DNA from: Cyprinodon diabolis
Taxonomy: Eukaryota; Chordata; Actinopteri; Cyprinodontiformes; Cyprinodontidae
Direction of reading: 5' to 3'
Assembly (NCBI GenBank): GCA_030533445.1
Contig: CM060062.1
Coordinates: 15,022,164 to 15,086,163, forward strand
Length of the DNA stretch: 64,000 bases
The position numbers and the translations under genes are program-made. The notes beneath the pieces are model-generated. The model was not told the DNA's origin and did no database searches. It was given only the letters and a program-made list of their open reading frames with translations. Of the stretch, positions 27,701 to 35,703 are shown one piece after another (within the stretch, counting starts at the first letter, position 1; every line of letters starts with the position of its first letter).

Positions 27701-28472
27701 CAGGCTGTTTAGATTTCATCTGACCTCATATTCAAACACTTTTATATCCTAGCATAGCTTTCAGTGAAAACACTATTGTTTGTGCACAATCTGCTCTGGT
27801 ATTTATTTTGTTTCTGCTGGAAAGAGTTATTCTGCAAAAAATTACATGACTAATCTGTTTCAGATCCATTCAGCACCGCAGTGAGGAAATAAAAAATGAC
27901 AGAAATGTGGATAATGAGGAGATTGTGTAAAGGATTGCACACATAAATGTAAATGCATGCAATATTAGAAGGAAAGAGGGAGATTTAAATAAAATATGTG
28001 CCCACAAATTATCCTGAAAGTGTTTATTTTAATAATAATAATAATATAAGAAGAGAGGGTATTTGTAAACCAGTCTCCTATAAATATAGTTTCCTGCAAT
28101 TTAGTCACTCACACAAAGACCAAAAATGTTATGTGGCTATGTGAAGAAATGTTAAGTTAGGGTCTCTGCAGGGACAAAAAAATGACAGGCTGTTAAATTC
28201 ACCCTAAAGCCTTATTAGAAATTCAGTTTTAAAAAAACATCCCAAAAGTCAGATGATAATTTAATAGAAAAATCCGACCCATTGCGTCAGAGAAAGTTGC
28301 CTGCTGAGTCACAATTTCAAGCAGCAGCTTCACAGTTTTCCTCCTCATTAAACTCTGAGATGGAGTCTGTGAAAACACTTTTTTGAAAGTCAAAAAATAC
28401 TCTTTTTTTTTTCAGCTTTCCTCTTTTCTGTGTCCTCTTTCTTCGCAGGATTTGAAAGAAACTAATTTCTAA
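9629..28472 (+). CDS. slc26a6l: SLC26A6-like anion exchanger, complete, 19 coding exons
   Basis: Predicted 731-residue SLC26/SulP multifunctional anion exchanger, expected in the plasma membrane of epithelia (Cl-, HCO3-, oxalate or sulfate exchange by family knowledge). Coding exons: 9629-9756, 10946-11085, 11589-11699, 12917-13092, 14955-15119, 15200-15352, 15431-15513, 15601-15748, 15834-15947, 17726-17803, 18162-18257, 18979-19085, 19300-19369, 21642-21734, 23396-23521, 23636-23806, 24588-24642, 25472-25629 and 28449-28472. All junctions are GT-AG, phases match, and the sum is 2196 nt. Visible motifs are the SulP signature [12 protein letters not shown] (100-111), GTSRHISVG before TM3, sequons N154-V-T and N157-S-S in an extracellular loop, and the anion-site stretch SCSMSR (389-394; S393/R394 match prestin S398/R399). 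The STAS domain runs from about 524 to 707, with a Lys-rich then acidic insert (555-611) and the core [16 protein letters not shown]. The C-terminus is ETNF. The start lies in a strong GCCATGG context. The body resembles SLC26A6 ([24 protein letters not shown]), but the tail resembles SLC26A3 (ETKF), so paralogue naming is uncertain. Confidence 0.93.
10946..11085 (+). CDS. slc26a6l: SLC26 coding exon 2 (start of transport domain)
   Basis: Encodes [20 protein letters not shown] and [14 protein letters not shown], the conserved entry into TM1 of SulP transporters. Acceptor CTCAG|G, donor ACAGG|GTGAG. Confidence 0.93.
11349..11413. repeat. (AAGG)n microsatellite
   Basis: Near-perfect run of about 16 AAGG units in the intron between SLC26 coding exons 2 and 3. 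Confidence 0.97.
11589..11699 (+). CDS. slc26a6l: SLC26 coding exon 3 (SulP signature)
   Basis: Encodes [20 protein letters not shown] and then [17 protein letters not shown], the family signature. Acceptor CTGTAG|GT, donor GTTG|GTATGT. Confidence 0.95.
12917..13092 (+). CDS. slc26a6l: SLC26 coding exon 4 (TM3, glycosylated loop)
   Basis: Encodes [17 protein letters not shown], a loop with two N-glycosylation sequons (NVT, NSS), then [15 protein letters not shown]. Donor TTTCAG|GTAAGT. Confidence 0.94.
13515..14210 (-). mobile_element. solo LTR with 5-bp TSD (GAAAC)
   Basis: The segment starts TGTCATGATTGG and ends GATCCCAACA, so it has TGT...ACA ends, and is flanked on both sides by GAAAC (13510-13514 and 14211-14215). 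On the minus strand it has a TATA-like CCATATAAGCAG about 110 bp from its start and an AATAAA hexamer (rc of TTTATT near 13590) close to its end, which fits U3-R-U5 on the minus strand. A 5-bp target duplication is typical of Gypsy, BEL or ERV integrases. It lies antisense inside SLC26 intron 4 and has no internal region, so it was probably left by LTR-LTR recombination. Confidence 0.8.
14955..15119 (+). CDS. slc26a6l: SLC26 coding exon 5
   Basis: Encodes [40 protein letters not shown] and [15 protein letters not shown], very close to the SLC26A6 pattern in this region. Preceded by a 1.86-kb intron that contains a solo LTR. Confidence 0.95.
15200..15352 (+). CDS. slc26a6l: SLC26 coding exon 6
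   Basis: Encodes [20 protein letters not shown] through [14 protein letters not shown], a transmembrane span followed by the conserved (I/M)P(I/L)P-E motif. Only 80 bp of intron separate it from the previous exon. Confidence 0.94.
15431..15513 (+). CDS. slc26a6l: SLC26 coding exon 7
   Basis: Encodes [20 protein letters not shown] then VVGDIPSG, the conserved VDVVGxIPxG element. Donor CTCTGG|GTGAGG. Confidence 0.93.
15601..15748 (+). CDS. slc26a6l: SLC26 coding exon 8
   Basis: Encodes [40 protein letters not shown] and YGYKVDSNQ. GYxVD(S/G)NQ is invariant in the animal SLC26 proteins I know. Confidence 0.95.
15834..15947 (+). CDS. slc26a6l: SLC26 coding exon 9 (anion-site region)
   Basis: Encodes [20 protein letters not shown] then [18 protein letters not shown]. 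The Ser-Arg pair matches the central anion-binding residues known from prestin. Confidence 0.95.
17245..17255. repeat. poly-G run
   Basis: Eleven consecutive G in an intron. Confidence 0.9.
17692..17716 (+). repeat. (CT)n microsatellite in a splice acceptor
   Basis: About 12 CT units end 9 nt before the AG acceptor of SLC26 exon 10, so the repeat supplies its polypyrimidine tract. Confidence 0.93.
17726..17803 (+). CDS. slc26a6l: SLC26 coding exon 10
   Basis: Encodes [20 protein letters not shown] then FEDLPK. The acceptor's polypyrimidine tract is a (CT)n microsatellite (17692-17716). Confidence 0.94.
18162..18257 (+). CDS. slc26a6l: SLC26 coding exon 11
   Basis: Encodes [20 protein letters not shown] then [12 protein letters not shown]. 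It matches the AVLAAII(I/F)VNLxGML family block. Confidence 0.94.
18979..19085 (+). CDS. slc26a6l: SLC26 coding exon 12
   Basis: Encodes [20 protein letters not shown] then [16 protein letters not shown], the last membrane spans of the transport domain. Confidence 0.94.
19300..19369 (+). CDS. slc26a6l: SLC26 coding exon 13
   Basis: Encodes [20 protein letters not shown] and YGL, the linker into the STAS domain (compare xxYSVLGQVPDTDIYRDV in mammalian SLC26A6). Confidence 0.93.
19534..20098. repeat. long inverted repeat (foldback element) in SLC26 intron
   Basis: Two arms of about 180-185 bp face each other around a spacer of about 200 bp. The innermost 40 bp are perfectly complementary (19678-19717 with 19917-19956). 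The outer ends also pair imperfectly (TATGGGGCTTGGTCTCA at 19535 against the complement of TGAGACCGATCTCCATA). Inside the arms, words such as ATCTTGT...TGTGTGG repeat every 20-26 bp, like a minisatellite. Probably a foldback or MITE-type transposon with repetitive arms. Confidence 0.85.
21642..21734 (+). CDS. slc26a6l: SLC26 coding exon 14 (STAS start)
   Basis: Encodes [20 protein letters not shown] then [11 protein letters not shown], the first STAS beta strands (FRSSAT-YFANAE is the family pattern). The preceding 2.27-kb intron contains a long inverted repeat. Confidence 0.94.
23396..23521 (+). CDS. slc26a6l: SLC26 coding exon 15 (basic STAS insert)
   Basis: Encodes [20 protein letters not shown] and then a run dominated by Lys, Arg and Glu ending KTDI. 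This is the start of the variable STAS intervening sequence, expected to be a charged, disordered or helical cytosolic segment. Confidence 0.88.
23636..23806 (+). CDS. slc26a6l: SLC26 coding exon 16 (acidic insert, STAS core)
   Basis: Encodes an acidic stretch ([15 protein letters not shown]) and then [20 protein letters not shown] and TIKS, the STAS core loop. The acceptor context is unusual (CCAAG|CAACAG); a second AG 6 nt downstream would remove two Gln in frame. Confidence 0.88.
24588..24642 (+). CDS. slc26a6l: SLC26 coding exon 17
   Basis: Encodes [18 protein letters not shown], a STAS strand-helix segment. Donor CCAGA|GTAAGT, phase 1. Confidence 0.91.
25078..25150. repeat. TA-rich low-complexity tract
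   Basis: TATATA-type words (TATATATATAAATATATATA) in the intron between exons 17 and 18. Confidence 0.7.
25472..25629 (+). CDS. slc26a6l: SLC26 coding exon 18 (end of STAS)
   Basis: Encodes [20 protein letters not shown] then [12 protein letters not shown], matching the family FFxxxxxxxxFxTIHDAVxxx motif, followed by an acidic tail [11 protein letters not shown]. Confidence 0.92.
28449..28472 (+). CDS. slc26a6l: SLC26 terminal coding exon (DLKETNF stop)
   Basis: A strong acceptor (pyrimidine-rich tract, CTTCGCAG) is followed by seven codons, DLKETNF, then TAA. The phase matches exon 18. The ETNF end fits a class I PDZ ligand (x-S/T-x-hydrophobic). It lies 2.8 kb beyond the previous exon, so an alternative or missed terminal exon is possible. 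Confidence 0.72.
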   Translation, partial: DLKETNF

Positions 28473-28850
28473 GTCCTAAAAGAAGAGACGGAGGATGTGA
28501 CAGAAACTGGGAAGCGGGATTTCATCCAGACAGCTTGAAAATTCTGGAACACCCTGTTTCATAAACATACAGTGGAAAACAAATACAGGATATATTTTTT
28601 TTCTACAGAATGTATTTTCTTGAAATTGTATAAGGCTGAATATAGGCGTTTTACCTCCATGACTGTATTTCTATGTTGTGTTATTTGCTATTCTTTATGT
28701 TGTACTGAATTGATTTAAACACTAAGTTTTGTGTAAACGTGGACATATGTGTCCTGCTGTTTTATGTGATCAGTATGAAGTGTTTTTTTAAGTCTAAAAT
28801 TATCTATTGTACTTTAATCTCTTAATTTACGGCTGAAAAAAATATGTCAT

Positions 28851-28856
28851 ATTAAA
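28851..28856 (+). terminator. possible poly(A) signal of the SLC26 gene
   Basis: ATTAAA, the commonest variant hexamer, about 380 nt after the stop codon. No canonical AATAAA was noticed between the stop and here, so the 3' end is uncertain. Confidence 0.3.
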
Positions 28857-28959
28857 AATATTTGCTAATGTGCAAGGGCATCATGATAGATCATTTTACC
28901 GCGAAAATATGTCAGGCAGTCTTAGTTTGGCACCATGAGTAGAGATAAAAATAGAAAAT

Positions 28960-29035
28960 CAGTGGTGGTTCTAGACTATATCTACTAAGGGTGCCAGGGA
29001 AGGGCCAGTGCTTTTCCATTAGGCAACAAAACAAA
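28960..29035. mobile_element. MITE end fragment
   Basis: GGTGGTTCTAGACTATATCT then GGGTGCCAGGGAAGGGCCAG resembles the left end of the MITE at 34605-34940. No right end was found nearby. Confidence 0.4.
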
Positions 29036-29089
29036 ATAATGAAATCATAATTTTTTTAGCCACATAGCCGAAGATCTTCTTGCTTCTCT

Positions 29090-31900
29090 GGAGGTGCATG
29101 TTGCAGATAAACTCCTGACCAAGCAGAGGAGAACTGGCGTCTCAGTACATCTGCAGTTTAAAGTGCAAGGCCTGCATTTGAATCAGCATAAACACTGATC
29201 TAAAGTGCCCTACAAAAATTTTTATATTTCCAGAACCTTTCCCAATTTCTCCACTCTCCAGTTACAAATGTTTATTTAATTAGTTGATTAGGAATTTGTC
29301 TAATCTCCCAATGCAATATAGCTCCTAAAAAGTGCCAGGAAGATATTATGTGGCTGTATATTTCATGAACAAAAATATGTAAAGCAAGGAATGCATTTGC
29401 ATTCATTTCCCATGGGTCAATACTTGGAAGATACCACTTTTACAGAATCTATTTGTCAATTTCAAAACCATGCTCTACAAAATATAAAGATTATATATCA
29501 GATTTAGCTTGTTTTGTGTCTGGTTGTTTTTTGGCAAAATACCTTAAGTTTAGTCAGATAGATTTGGAATTGTTCTGAAAATAAATGTTTAATTCTTGCT
29601 AATTAATTCTAAAGCTTTATTGTTGATCTTGATGTATGTTTAAGGTAGTTTCCTCTTACACAGCCTCTAACATGCTTCCCTCCAGGATTTCTCTGTTTTA
29701 ACTACATTTACCTTCCTTTATGCTGGTGGAGATTCTCAGTCTTCCAGTTCATAGTCATTTCAAAAAGTTAAAGTTAAAAAAGAAACCACTGGACATGTTT
29801 TCCAAGTTTGAAGACGTTTCACTTCCCATCCAGGAAGCTTTCTCAATTCAAGATGTCTGGATTAGAGTTAAGTCTGGCTTTTGTAGAGTAGCCCAACAAA
29901 AGCCTTGTAATGGCTTAGAAAACATGCACCTTGAAACTGGAAAACCAGCTCCACCCCTTAATAATATGAGTTCCTCTGTTTAAGGTTGCTTCCAACCTTA
30001 AACTCTGTTTAAGGTTGGAAGCAACCTTAAACAGAGAGGGTGGACTCAGGTTTCAGCTCTACAACGCAGCGATGCAGTTGATTCCTTCCCAAAACCATCT
30101 TAGCCCCAAATGCTATGCAGGGGTACAATATATCTCGCCAGGCAAATAATGACCCTTAACGACTGCCTTTTTAGAGGAACGGGCCAGTATCGGGTTTAGC
30201 AGGCCAATAACAACTTCAACGACTCTCATTATTAAGGGGTGGAGCTTTTTTTGGGCTACTCTATAAAAGTCTGGAACTCAACGCTAATCCATAGATTTTG
30301 AAATGAGGAAGCTTCCTGGATGGGAAGCGAAATGTCTTCAGACTTGGAAAACAAAGTCCAGTGGTTTGTTTTTTAACTTTAACTTTTTGGATTTACCTTT
30401 TTTTGTTTTGTCAGCTTATAAAGTATCCCCACAACACAATGCTGCAACTAGTATTTCTCCCTGAGGGTGTAGGGCTTTATATGAAGTATAAGTTTTCAGC
30501 TTTTTTGCAGCACAGTGTTAAGGAAAGCTCTGTGTTTATACCTTGAAAGTTTCTCTCTCCAATGCTTTTCATGAGACATGTTTTGCTTGGAGGTCAAAAC
30601 TTCTATTTTGCTTACATTGGACAAGAATACATTTTACAACGCACCTGCCCCACCCCTTGTACGGCTTATTTCAAGCTTCAAATGAGACTGTCAGGCCTTT
30701 CTTTTATTACTAACTTTCTTCCTGTCACTCTTTCCTAAAGGTCATATTTGATGCATGTATTCTTATCCTGTTAACAGCTTCTTCTGCTTTACCGTTGGAT
30801 CTCTGCACCTCCTCCAGAGTTCTCAAACGGTCTTTGTGATGCTGAAGACCTGTAGTCTTCAGAGGATGGCAGTAGAACACAAAGATTAAATAACACAGAT
30901 ATATTCTCTGTTTAATAATTAGGTCATTTCTACAGATAAAAATGATTGCAGTGGATTTTATTTGAGACATTGGGGTAGAGAAAGTGAAGATAAATGCAAA
31001 TGGATGATCAATCTATTTATTTATTTTCAACATAACCTCTATTTCTACAGTTATTTTTATGTTGTGTCTTTCACATAAAATAACACAATGCATGAAGCAT
31101 TTTTGTTTTTTAATATGACACAATGACAAAAAAAAGTTAAATGAGCAATGTACATATTTGATGCGTCTTCTTTTCCTGTTAGAATTTAATTAATACATGT
31201 TACACAAATGCAGTTAACGTACCATGAGGAGAGAAGTGTTAAAATATGACCAAAGTATGTTTCTCCTCATCTTCTTTCCTGGGCCCACTTCTTTTTTTAT
31301 GTATCTGCAAGCAATCAAAGGAGTGGAAAGAGATTGGTTTCTATTATTCGTCAGAGGTGATTACCATTCTCAACACTCTTTAGCTAACCAAAACCACGTA
31401 TGGAGAGTCATTCCTTATAAGAAAAAAAACCCCCAATGTGAATCATATTATAGTAATTTTAAAACAAATAAATGTGCCACTAATGCTTACAAAAATGCTT
31501 TATGATTTTTCTCATTTCATTATTTTGTTTTAATCAAATGAGCTTCCCATTGCCATCTGAGCCGCATCCTGAAAGTTTTCAACTGGGCGGCCATGGTGGA
31601 ATTCTCAATCATCAACATTATGACAGGTATTAGGACTTTTATTTTACGATCATCCTATAAGCAGGATGGCATTTTGAAAATGTTCTGCAAAGAATAAAGA
31701 AAATCATATAAATTAATCTAGAAACTAATTGAAATGTATCCTTGATTGTACTGTTTCCACTTAAGATGAGTGAGGAGTTAACTACTTCAGCAAACGTAAG
31801 ACATGAGCCAGTAGAGGTCAGCAGAAATAAGGTTTCCAAGAGCTTTTTCAATTGCTGTCTGATAATGACTGCCGTCTGCTACAACACACTGATCAAAGAG
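29090..31900 (+). pseudogene. possible decayed mucolipin (TRPML)-like gene remnants
   Basis: Tentative. Short stretches on the + strand resemble vertebrate mucolipins in the correct order. They are VSVHLQFKVQGLHLNQ (about 29132-29179; compare VSLxFHLKxINLQ), then VIFDACILILLTASSA and LCTSSRVLKR (30742-30833, after a TTTCCTAAAG acceptor; compare IFDAFVIxxxxxSLILCTRS). Next comes DWFLLFV followed, after a frameshift, by SEVITILNTL (about 31334-31387; compare GWYVLVIISDLMTIIGSIL), then LKVFNWAAM (about 31569) and ELFQLLSDND (about 31829; compare ECLFSLVNGDD). Stops and frame changes separate them. An alternative reading of 31312-32184 as a small spliced gene is given separately. Family sequences are from memory; no search was run. 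Confidence 0.28.
29762..30390. mobile_element. foldback element with perfect central hairpin
   Basis: Arms of about 200-300 bp are imperfectly inverted. The left arm carries AAACCACTGGACATG, GAAGACGTTTCACTTCCCAT and CCAGGAAGCTTTCTCA. The right arm carries the complements (ATGGGAAGCGAAATGTCTTC; AAGTCCAGTGGTTTGTTTTT). The centre is a perfect hairpin with 29-bp arms (29974-30002 and 30008-30036) and a 5-nt loop. The arm sequence (GACGTTTCxCTTCxCATCC) is a dispersed fish repeat I associate with Penelope-type elements. An inverted duplication of it would give this structure. Confidence 0.8.
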
Positions 31901-32184
31901 GTTAGTTTCTTCCTATTTTGGCTTTAGCACTTTCCCCTTCAGCAGTTAGTTAGAATATTAAGTTAAGAGATCAGATACCCAAATATCTAATATATATTAG
32001 GTTTTATAATTTGATTAACAGGTGAAATTTGTTTCATTTTTCAAGTGTTTGTTGTAATGGACCAAACTTCAGAAGATTATTTATTCTGGAATGGAGATAT
32101 TTTGGTTTTAATGTGTGTAATTACGGTTTATTTTGTTTTTCAAATATTTCTCTCTTACAGTTTGGCTTGGAGTTTAAGAATTGA
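31312..32184 (+). CDS. possible small spliced ORF, unrecognised
   Basis: Four phase-compatible candidate exons: 31312-31356 (acceptor CTGCAAG, donor GAG|GTGATT), 31562-31626 (donor ACAG|GTATTA), 31771-31900 (donor AAAGAG|GTTAGT) and 32161-32184 (acceptor TCTTACAG, ending in TGA). Joined they stay open for 87 codons, ending CCLIMTAVCYNTLIKEFGLE then FKN. An internal ATG at 31766 could start a 53-residue product. I recognise no family in this frame and part of it overlaps the mucolipin-like remnants, so it may be chance. Confidence 0.2.
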
Positions 32185-33420
32185 TTGTCTTTGGACAACA
32201 GATAGAAAAAGGATCAGTCTTTGAATGTACAGATAAAATAATGAACATTAATGAAAGCTCTACCCAATGAGGGTAAAGTGGTTCAGGTACAAATGCAGCA
32301 CTGAGGTGACACATGCATTATTTTGACATTTTTGTCCAGATACACTTTGAACCTTCAACTCCTTCCCAGTATAATTAGGTTGATTTAAAATGTTCACACT
32401 GTGGAAGCTGTTGCTGCTGACCACACAAGAAAACATCTTGTATCTGACTTGAAACGCCTATGATGGCACATTCTTAAACAGAAAACTTTGACAAATGACA
32501 AACATCTTTATTCACCCATGGCAGATTTGTCAGGACTAAGGCTGCTGAATGGGTTGGTAAATCTTTATAACCCAATTGTTGAATAAAACAGTCCGCTTAA
32601 ATATGACTCAGGGTTCATGCCTGCAGATTTAGATTTATTGCCATGAGCAGCATGGCCTTGGGCCCTACACCCCTCATCCCAAACAAAAAAACAGTGGGAA
32701 TATTCGCCCTCCTCTACTGTGGACATCCTAAAAAAGTACAGATGGTGGATGATGATGTTGAAGTCATCAACAATGATTTGTTTATAGATCAAAGAGTAAT
32801 ATCAATGCTTATTTTAAAGAGTATGGACTGCATTGTTTCTTTTTTCAGTTCAAAATCTTTATTGCTGTATTTAGACTGTACATAAGTAAAAATCTGCGAA
32901 CATAAACAGTCTCGGCATAAAAAAACCAAACATGCAGACCATTAAAACCTAAAGTTCCATTTAAATTAGTGGGGTTGAAATTCCGCATTAGTGTTAAAAA
33001 AGGGATAATGCTGATTTTTTATTGTAGCTGAAATTTATCCAGCCCATCATGAGCAATACTTTGTCTTTTTTTTCAGTTTGCATTTATTTCTAGAGGTTTC
33101 ATTTTATTTTTCTCAGGATGGATTTGTACTTGGTAACGTGGGGATAACAGAAGAGGATTGTGAGGTTTGCCTGGGTTTTGAGGTTTTTTTTGGAGTGAGT
33201 GAGCTTCCTATCACAGAGAGGATATTTGCTGATGTGTTACTGCACACCTGAGAACATTTCTCAATCAAAGGGGCAAGTGCGTATTAACTGAGGTGTACTT
33301 TAGGCTTATCTCTCTTCACTGGATTATTTACCCTGATGGTATTCCAGCCAAATATCTAACCCAGGAATGTCTTTCTTGTTGAAATCTGTCTTTTTGTGAA
33401 TCCCTTCTAATCTAGAGAGG
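32185..33420. other. intergenic, nothing recognised
   Basis: AT-rich, with no motif or repeat that I could name. Confidence 0.35.
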
Positions 33421-33429
33421 CGTGTAATT

Positions 33430-33900
33430 GTTCCAGGCAACCAGTGGACCACAGTTCATTTCCTATCTTCATAGAAAAGGTCTTACCTGTATGCAGCAGT
33501 TCTCAGTCTTCATCACCTGCCTGCCTGCTCTCCAGCACGATGTCAGCGCTGTTGGATCTCCCTCACATTCTCCTGGACCTCTGAGGTACAGCCTGCAAAA
33601 CTCACTGAAACAAACCTCCACAGATCCATGCTACCTTCCCTGCATCTCTTAACTAAGAAAATAAATCAGTTGTCATCAACCAACTCCCTCCTGATTAGCC
33701 GGCTTTCTCCCTTCAGAGCAACCAGAAAGTTCAGCTGACTTCCTGCAGTTCTCTGCTTCCAGATTTTTGTTGCATTTTGTAAATAAAACCCTAAAATCCA
33801 CTGATTCCCTGTGTGATTCTGCATATCAGACACAAAGCTGCTAACAAACATGTCAAGGTTGCTCCACGTACCATTTACAAGAGGACGTCCACTGATCAGG
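33430..33900. mobile_element. LTR-like fragment
   Basis: CACCTGCCTGCCTGCTCTCC, repeated TCCTCC-type words, then TAAATAAAACCCTAAAATCC and TTCCCTGTGTGATTCTGC resemble the R/U5 part of fish Gypsy LTRs (AATAAA followed by CCCTGTGTGATTCTGCA). Ends were not defined. Confidence 0.3.
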
Positions 33901-34123
33901 TATCACTAAATGATTCATTGTATTTTCCCTGGTTTTCTTTTAGCTCTTAGTTCCTAGCTCTGGTACACATCTACAAATGGATGTGAAGATCCAATTAACC
34001 TGGAGGAGGACCTAAGAACAACAGAAAGCAGTTATAGGTTTAGTGATAATGAGCGTTTGGAGGAATTTAAAAGGTTTTTCTTTTCTCTGGTGCAGATATG
34101 TGATAGTTTATATATCATTGAAT

Positions 34124-34198
34124 GCAAAAAAAAAAAAAAAACGCAGGATGTCATAGGGAGAATACTTGTAATCTTTGCTGTAAAAAAAAAAAAAAAAA
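34124..34198. repeat. two poly-A tracts
   Basis: Two A runs of 15-18 nt about 40 bp apart (ending near 34141 and 34198). Possibly retroposon tails, but no body was identified. Confidence 0.6.
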
Positions 34199-34604
34199 GG
34201 TTGGCTATTAAGTAATTTCAGTTTTCCACATTTTGGAGAAAAGTAGAACCTGCAAACATAAATTCAGTCTATACTAAAATAAAACATAAAAAAAAACCCA
34301 GACCTAATTTATCATATGATATTCAAGAAAATATTCTCTTTGAAATAAGGTTTGATGTTTCATTTGTTCCAAAATTGAGAATAAAACCAAAAAAACAACA
34401 TGAAATCTGTTGTTTCACAACATCTAAATTCCTGAACAATGTTGTTTCTTCTGGATCCTCAGCTGATTGATTTGAAATATTTTACATGGATGAAACAAAC
34501 TACAAAACTTTGAGAACTTTAAGTAAATTTTAACGACAACCAATTTTACAGACATTGCTCCCTTTATTGATAAAGGATACTGACCACTATCAATATTTAA
34601 AATC

Positions 34605-34940
34605 ATGGGTGATTCTAGACTGGGGCGAAAAGGGTCAGTGCCCAAGTAGAATTAGTCATGGCCCCTTTATATGTTTTGGAACCTTGGACCAATAAAATAT
34701 TTTATACTAACTGTTTGATTTTACCAATGATATAAATAAAGTTGTTGCGCTTTTAGTTTCAAGAGGATTTATTCAACTTCAACAGGTTTCCAGGCTGCAA
34801 ATGGCTCTTTGGTTCCTTGGAGGCAATAAACAATGAATTTGCCCTGTTTTGTTGTACCTTTCTTTTTTTTCTGTTCCCCCCATGAAAAAACCCTGGCCCT
34901 ACCCTTGGGCCCCTGGTAAATTCAGTCTAGAACTGCCACT
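34605..34940. mobile_element. MITE with TTCTAGACT inverted ends
   Basis: The left end ATGGGTGATTCTAGACT pairs with the right end AGTCTAGAACTGCCACT (rc AGTGGCAGTTCTAGACT). Inside, GGGCGAAAAGGGTCAGTGCC and CCCTACCCTTGGGCCCCTGG form subterminal complements. The element is about 336 bp with no coding capacity. Its target duplication is not clear. Confidence 0.55.
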
Positions 34941-35459
34941 TAACAAAATGCAGAATTTTGAATCTTTTTGAAGGTTCATTTTGAAACCTTCATACTATTA
35001 GATTTCCCTTTTCCTGCTTTATGAGTAAAAACTATTTATTATTCAAGAATAACACACTTATTACTATTTGTTATTTATTCTTACATTTATTTTTGCTTTA
35101 TTTATGCTTGTCTGTTGTCCTTGTACTGCTCCTCAAATATTCTGTTAACCTTTGAAGATTTTGTAAAGTTAAATGAGAAAACCTAAATTGTGAGATAAAG
35201 AGATATCTACAAATGTGACCAAAATAAAAACCTCACCAAAACAAAAACAACCAAAGGTTGTATAAGCCAAACAGTTTCTTGCTTCAGAAAAATAATAACT
35301 CCCTCATAAGGTAAACTCTTTTTAAAGAATGTGGGGTAACAGCAGAGAGAGCGAGAGAGGCATGACAATTATTAAACGCATAATGTGCGCCTGCTGTGCA
35401 CAAATGGGAACCATGTGGGCGCAAGCATGCTGCGTCCTCCTAAACTGTAAATGAGGCTA

Positions 35460-35703
35460 AACTGAGGGAGGGACAGAGGAACTGCATCTCTGCCTCTGGG
35501 GAAATCTGTATGTGTGAGTTTCTGAGAAAGAGAGCTGCGAGGAAAGGATGTGTGTAGGAACAGTTATTTAGTTTCCCCCGCTCGCGTCGCTCACTGCTTT
35601 CTTTACTGGAGGCAAAAGAAGTGCGCTTTAAACAGCGATTGAGAAACAGCAGGGAGACACCTACATTGGTGCTGAAACTTCGCTGCAGACGTTCCTATTG
35701 CAG
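35460..35703 (+). other. mgll: probable noncoding first exon of mgll
   Basis: A moderately GC-rich, CpG-containing stretch (CCCGCTCGCGTCGCTCAC) ends with a good donor, TTGCAG|GTTGGT, at 35703/35704. The coding region 1.3 kb downstream contains a strong internal acceptor (GTGTCTGTGTTGCAG at 37029-37043) placed 11 nt before the canonical Mgll start codon. Splicing 35703 to 37044 would give a normal 5' UTR. The transcription start is not visible, so the 5' boundary is nominal. Confidence 0.5.

Noticed and set aside
30305..30340. Hammerhead ribozyme in the foldback arm (CTGGATGGGAAGCGAAATGTC)
   Set aside because: Superficially like the CUGAUGA...GAAA core known from Penelope-type elements, but the CUGAUGA box is not intact and I could not draw stems II and III.
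30725..30970. Minus-strand coiled-coil exon (HHKDRLRTLEEVQRSNGKAEEA)
   Set aside because: An isolated stretch with AG and GT flanks but no partner exons on that strand. The opposite strand gives a mucolipin-like reading of the same bases.
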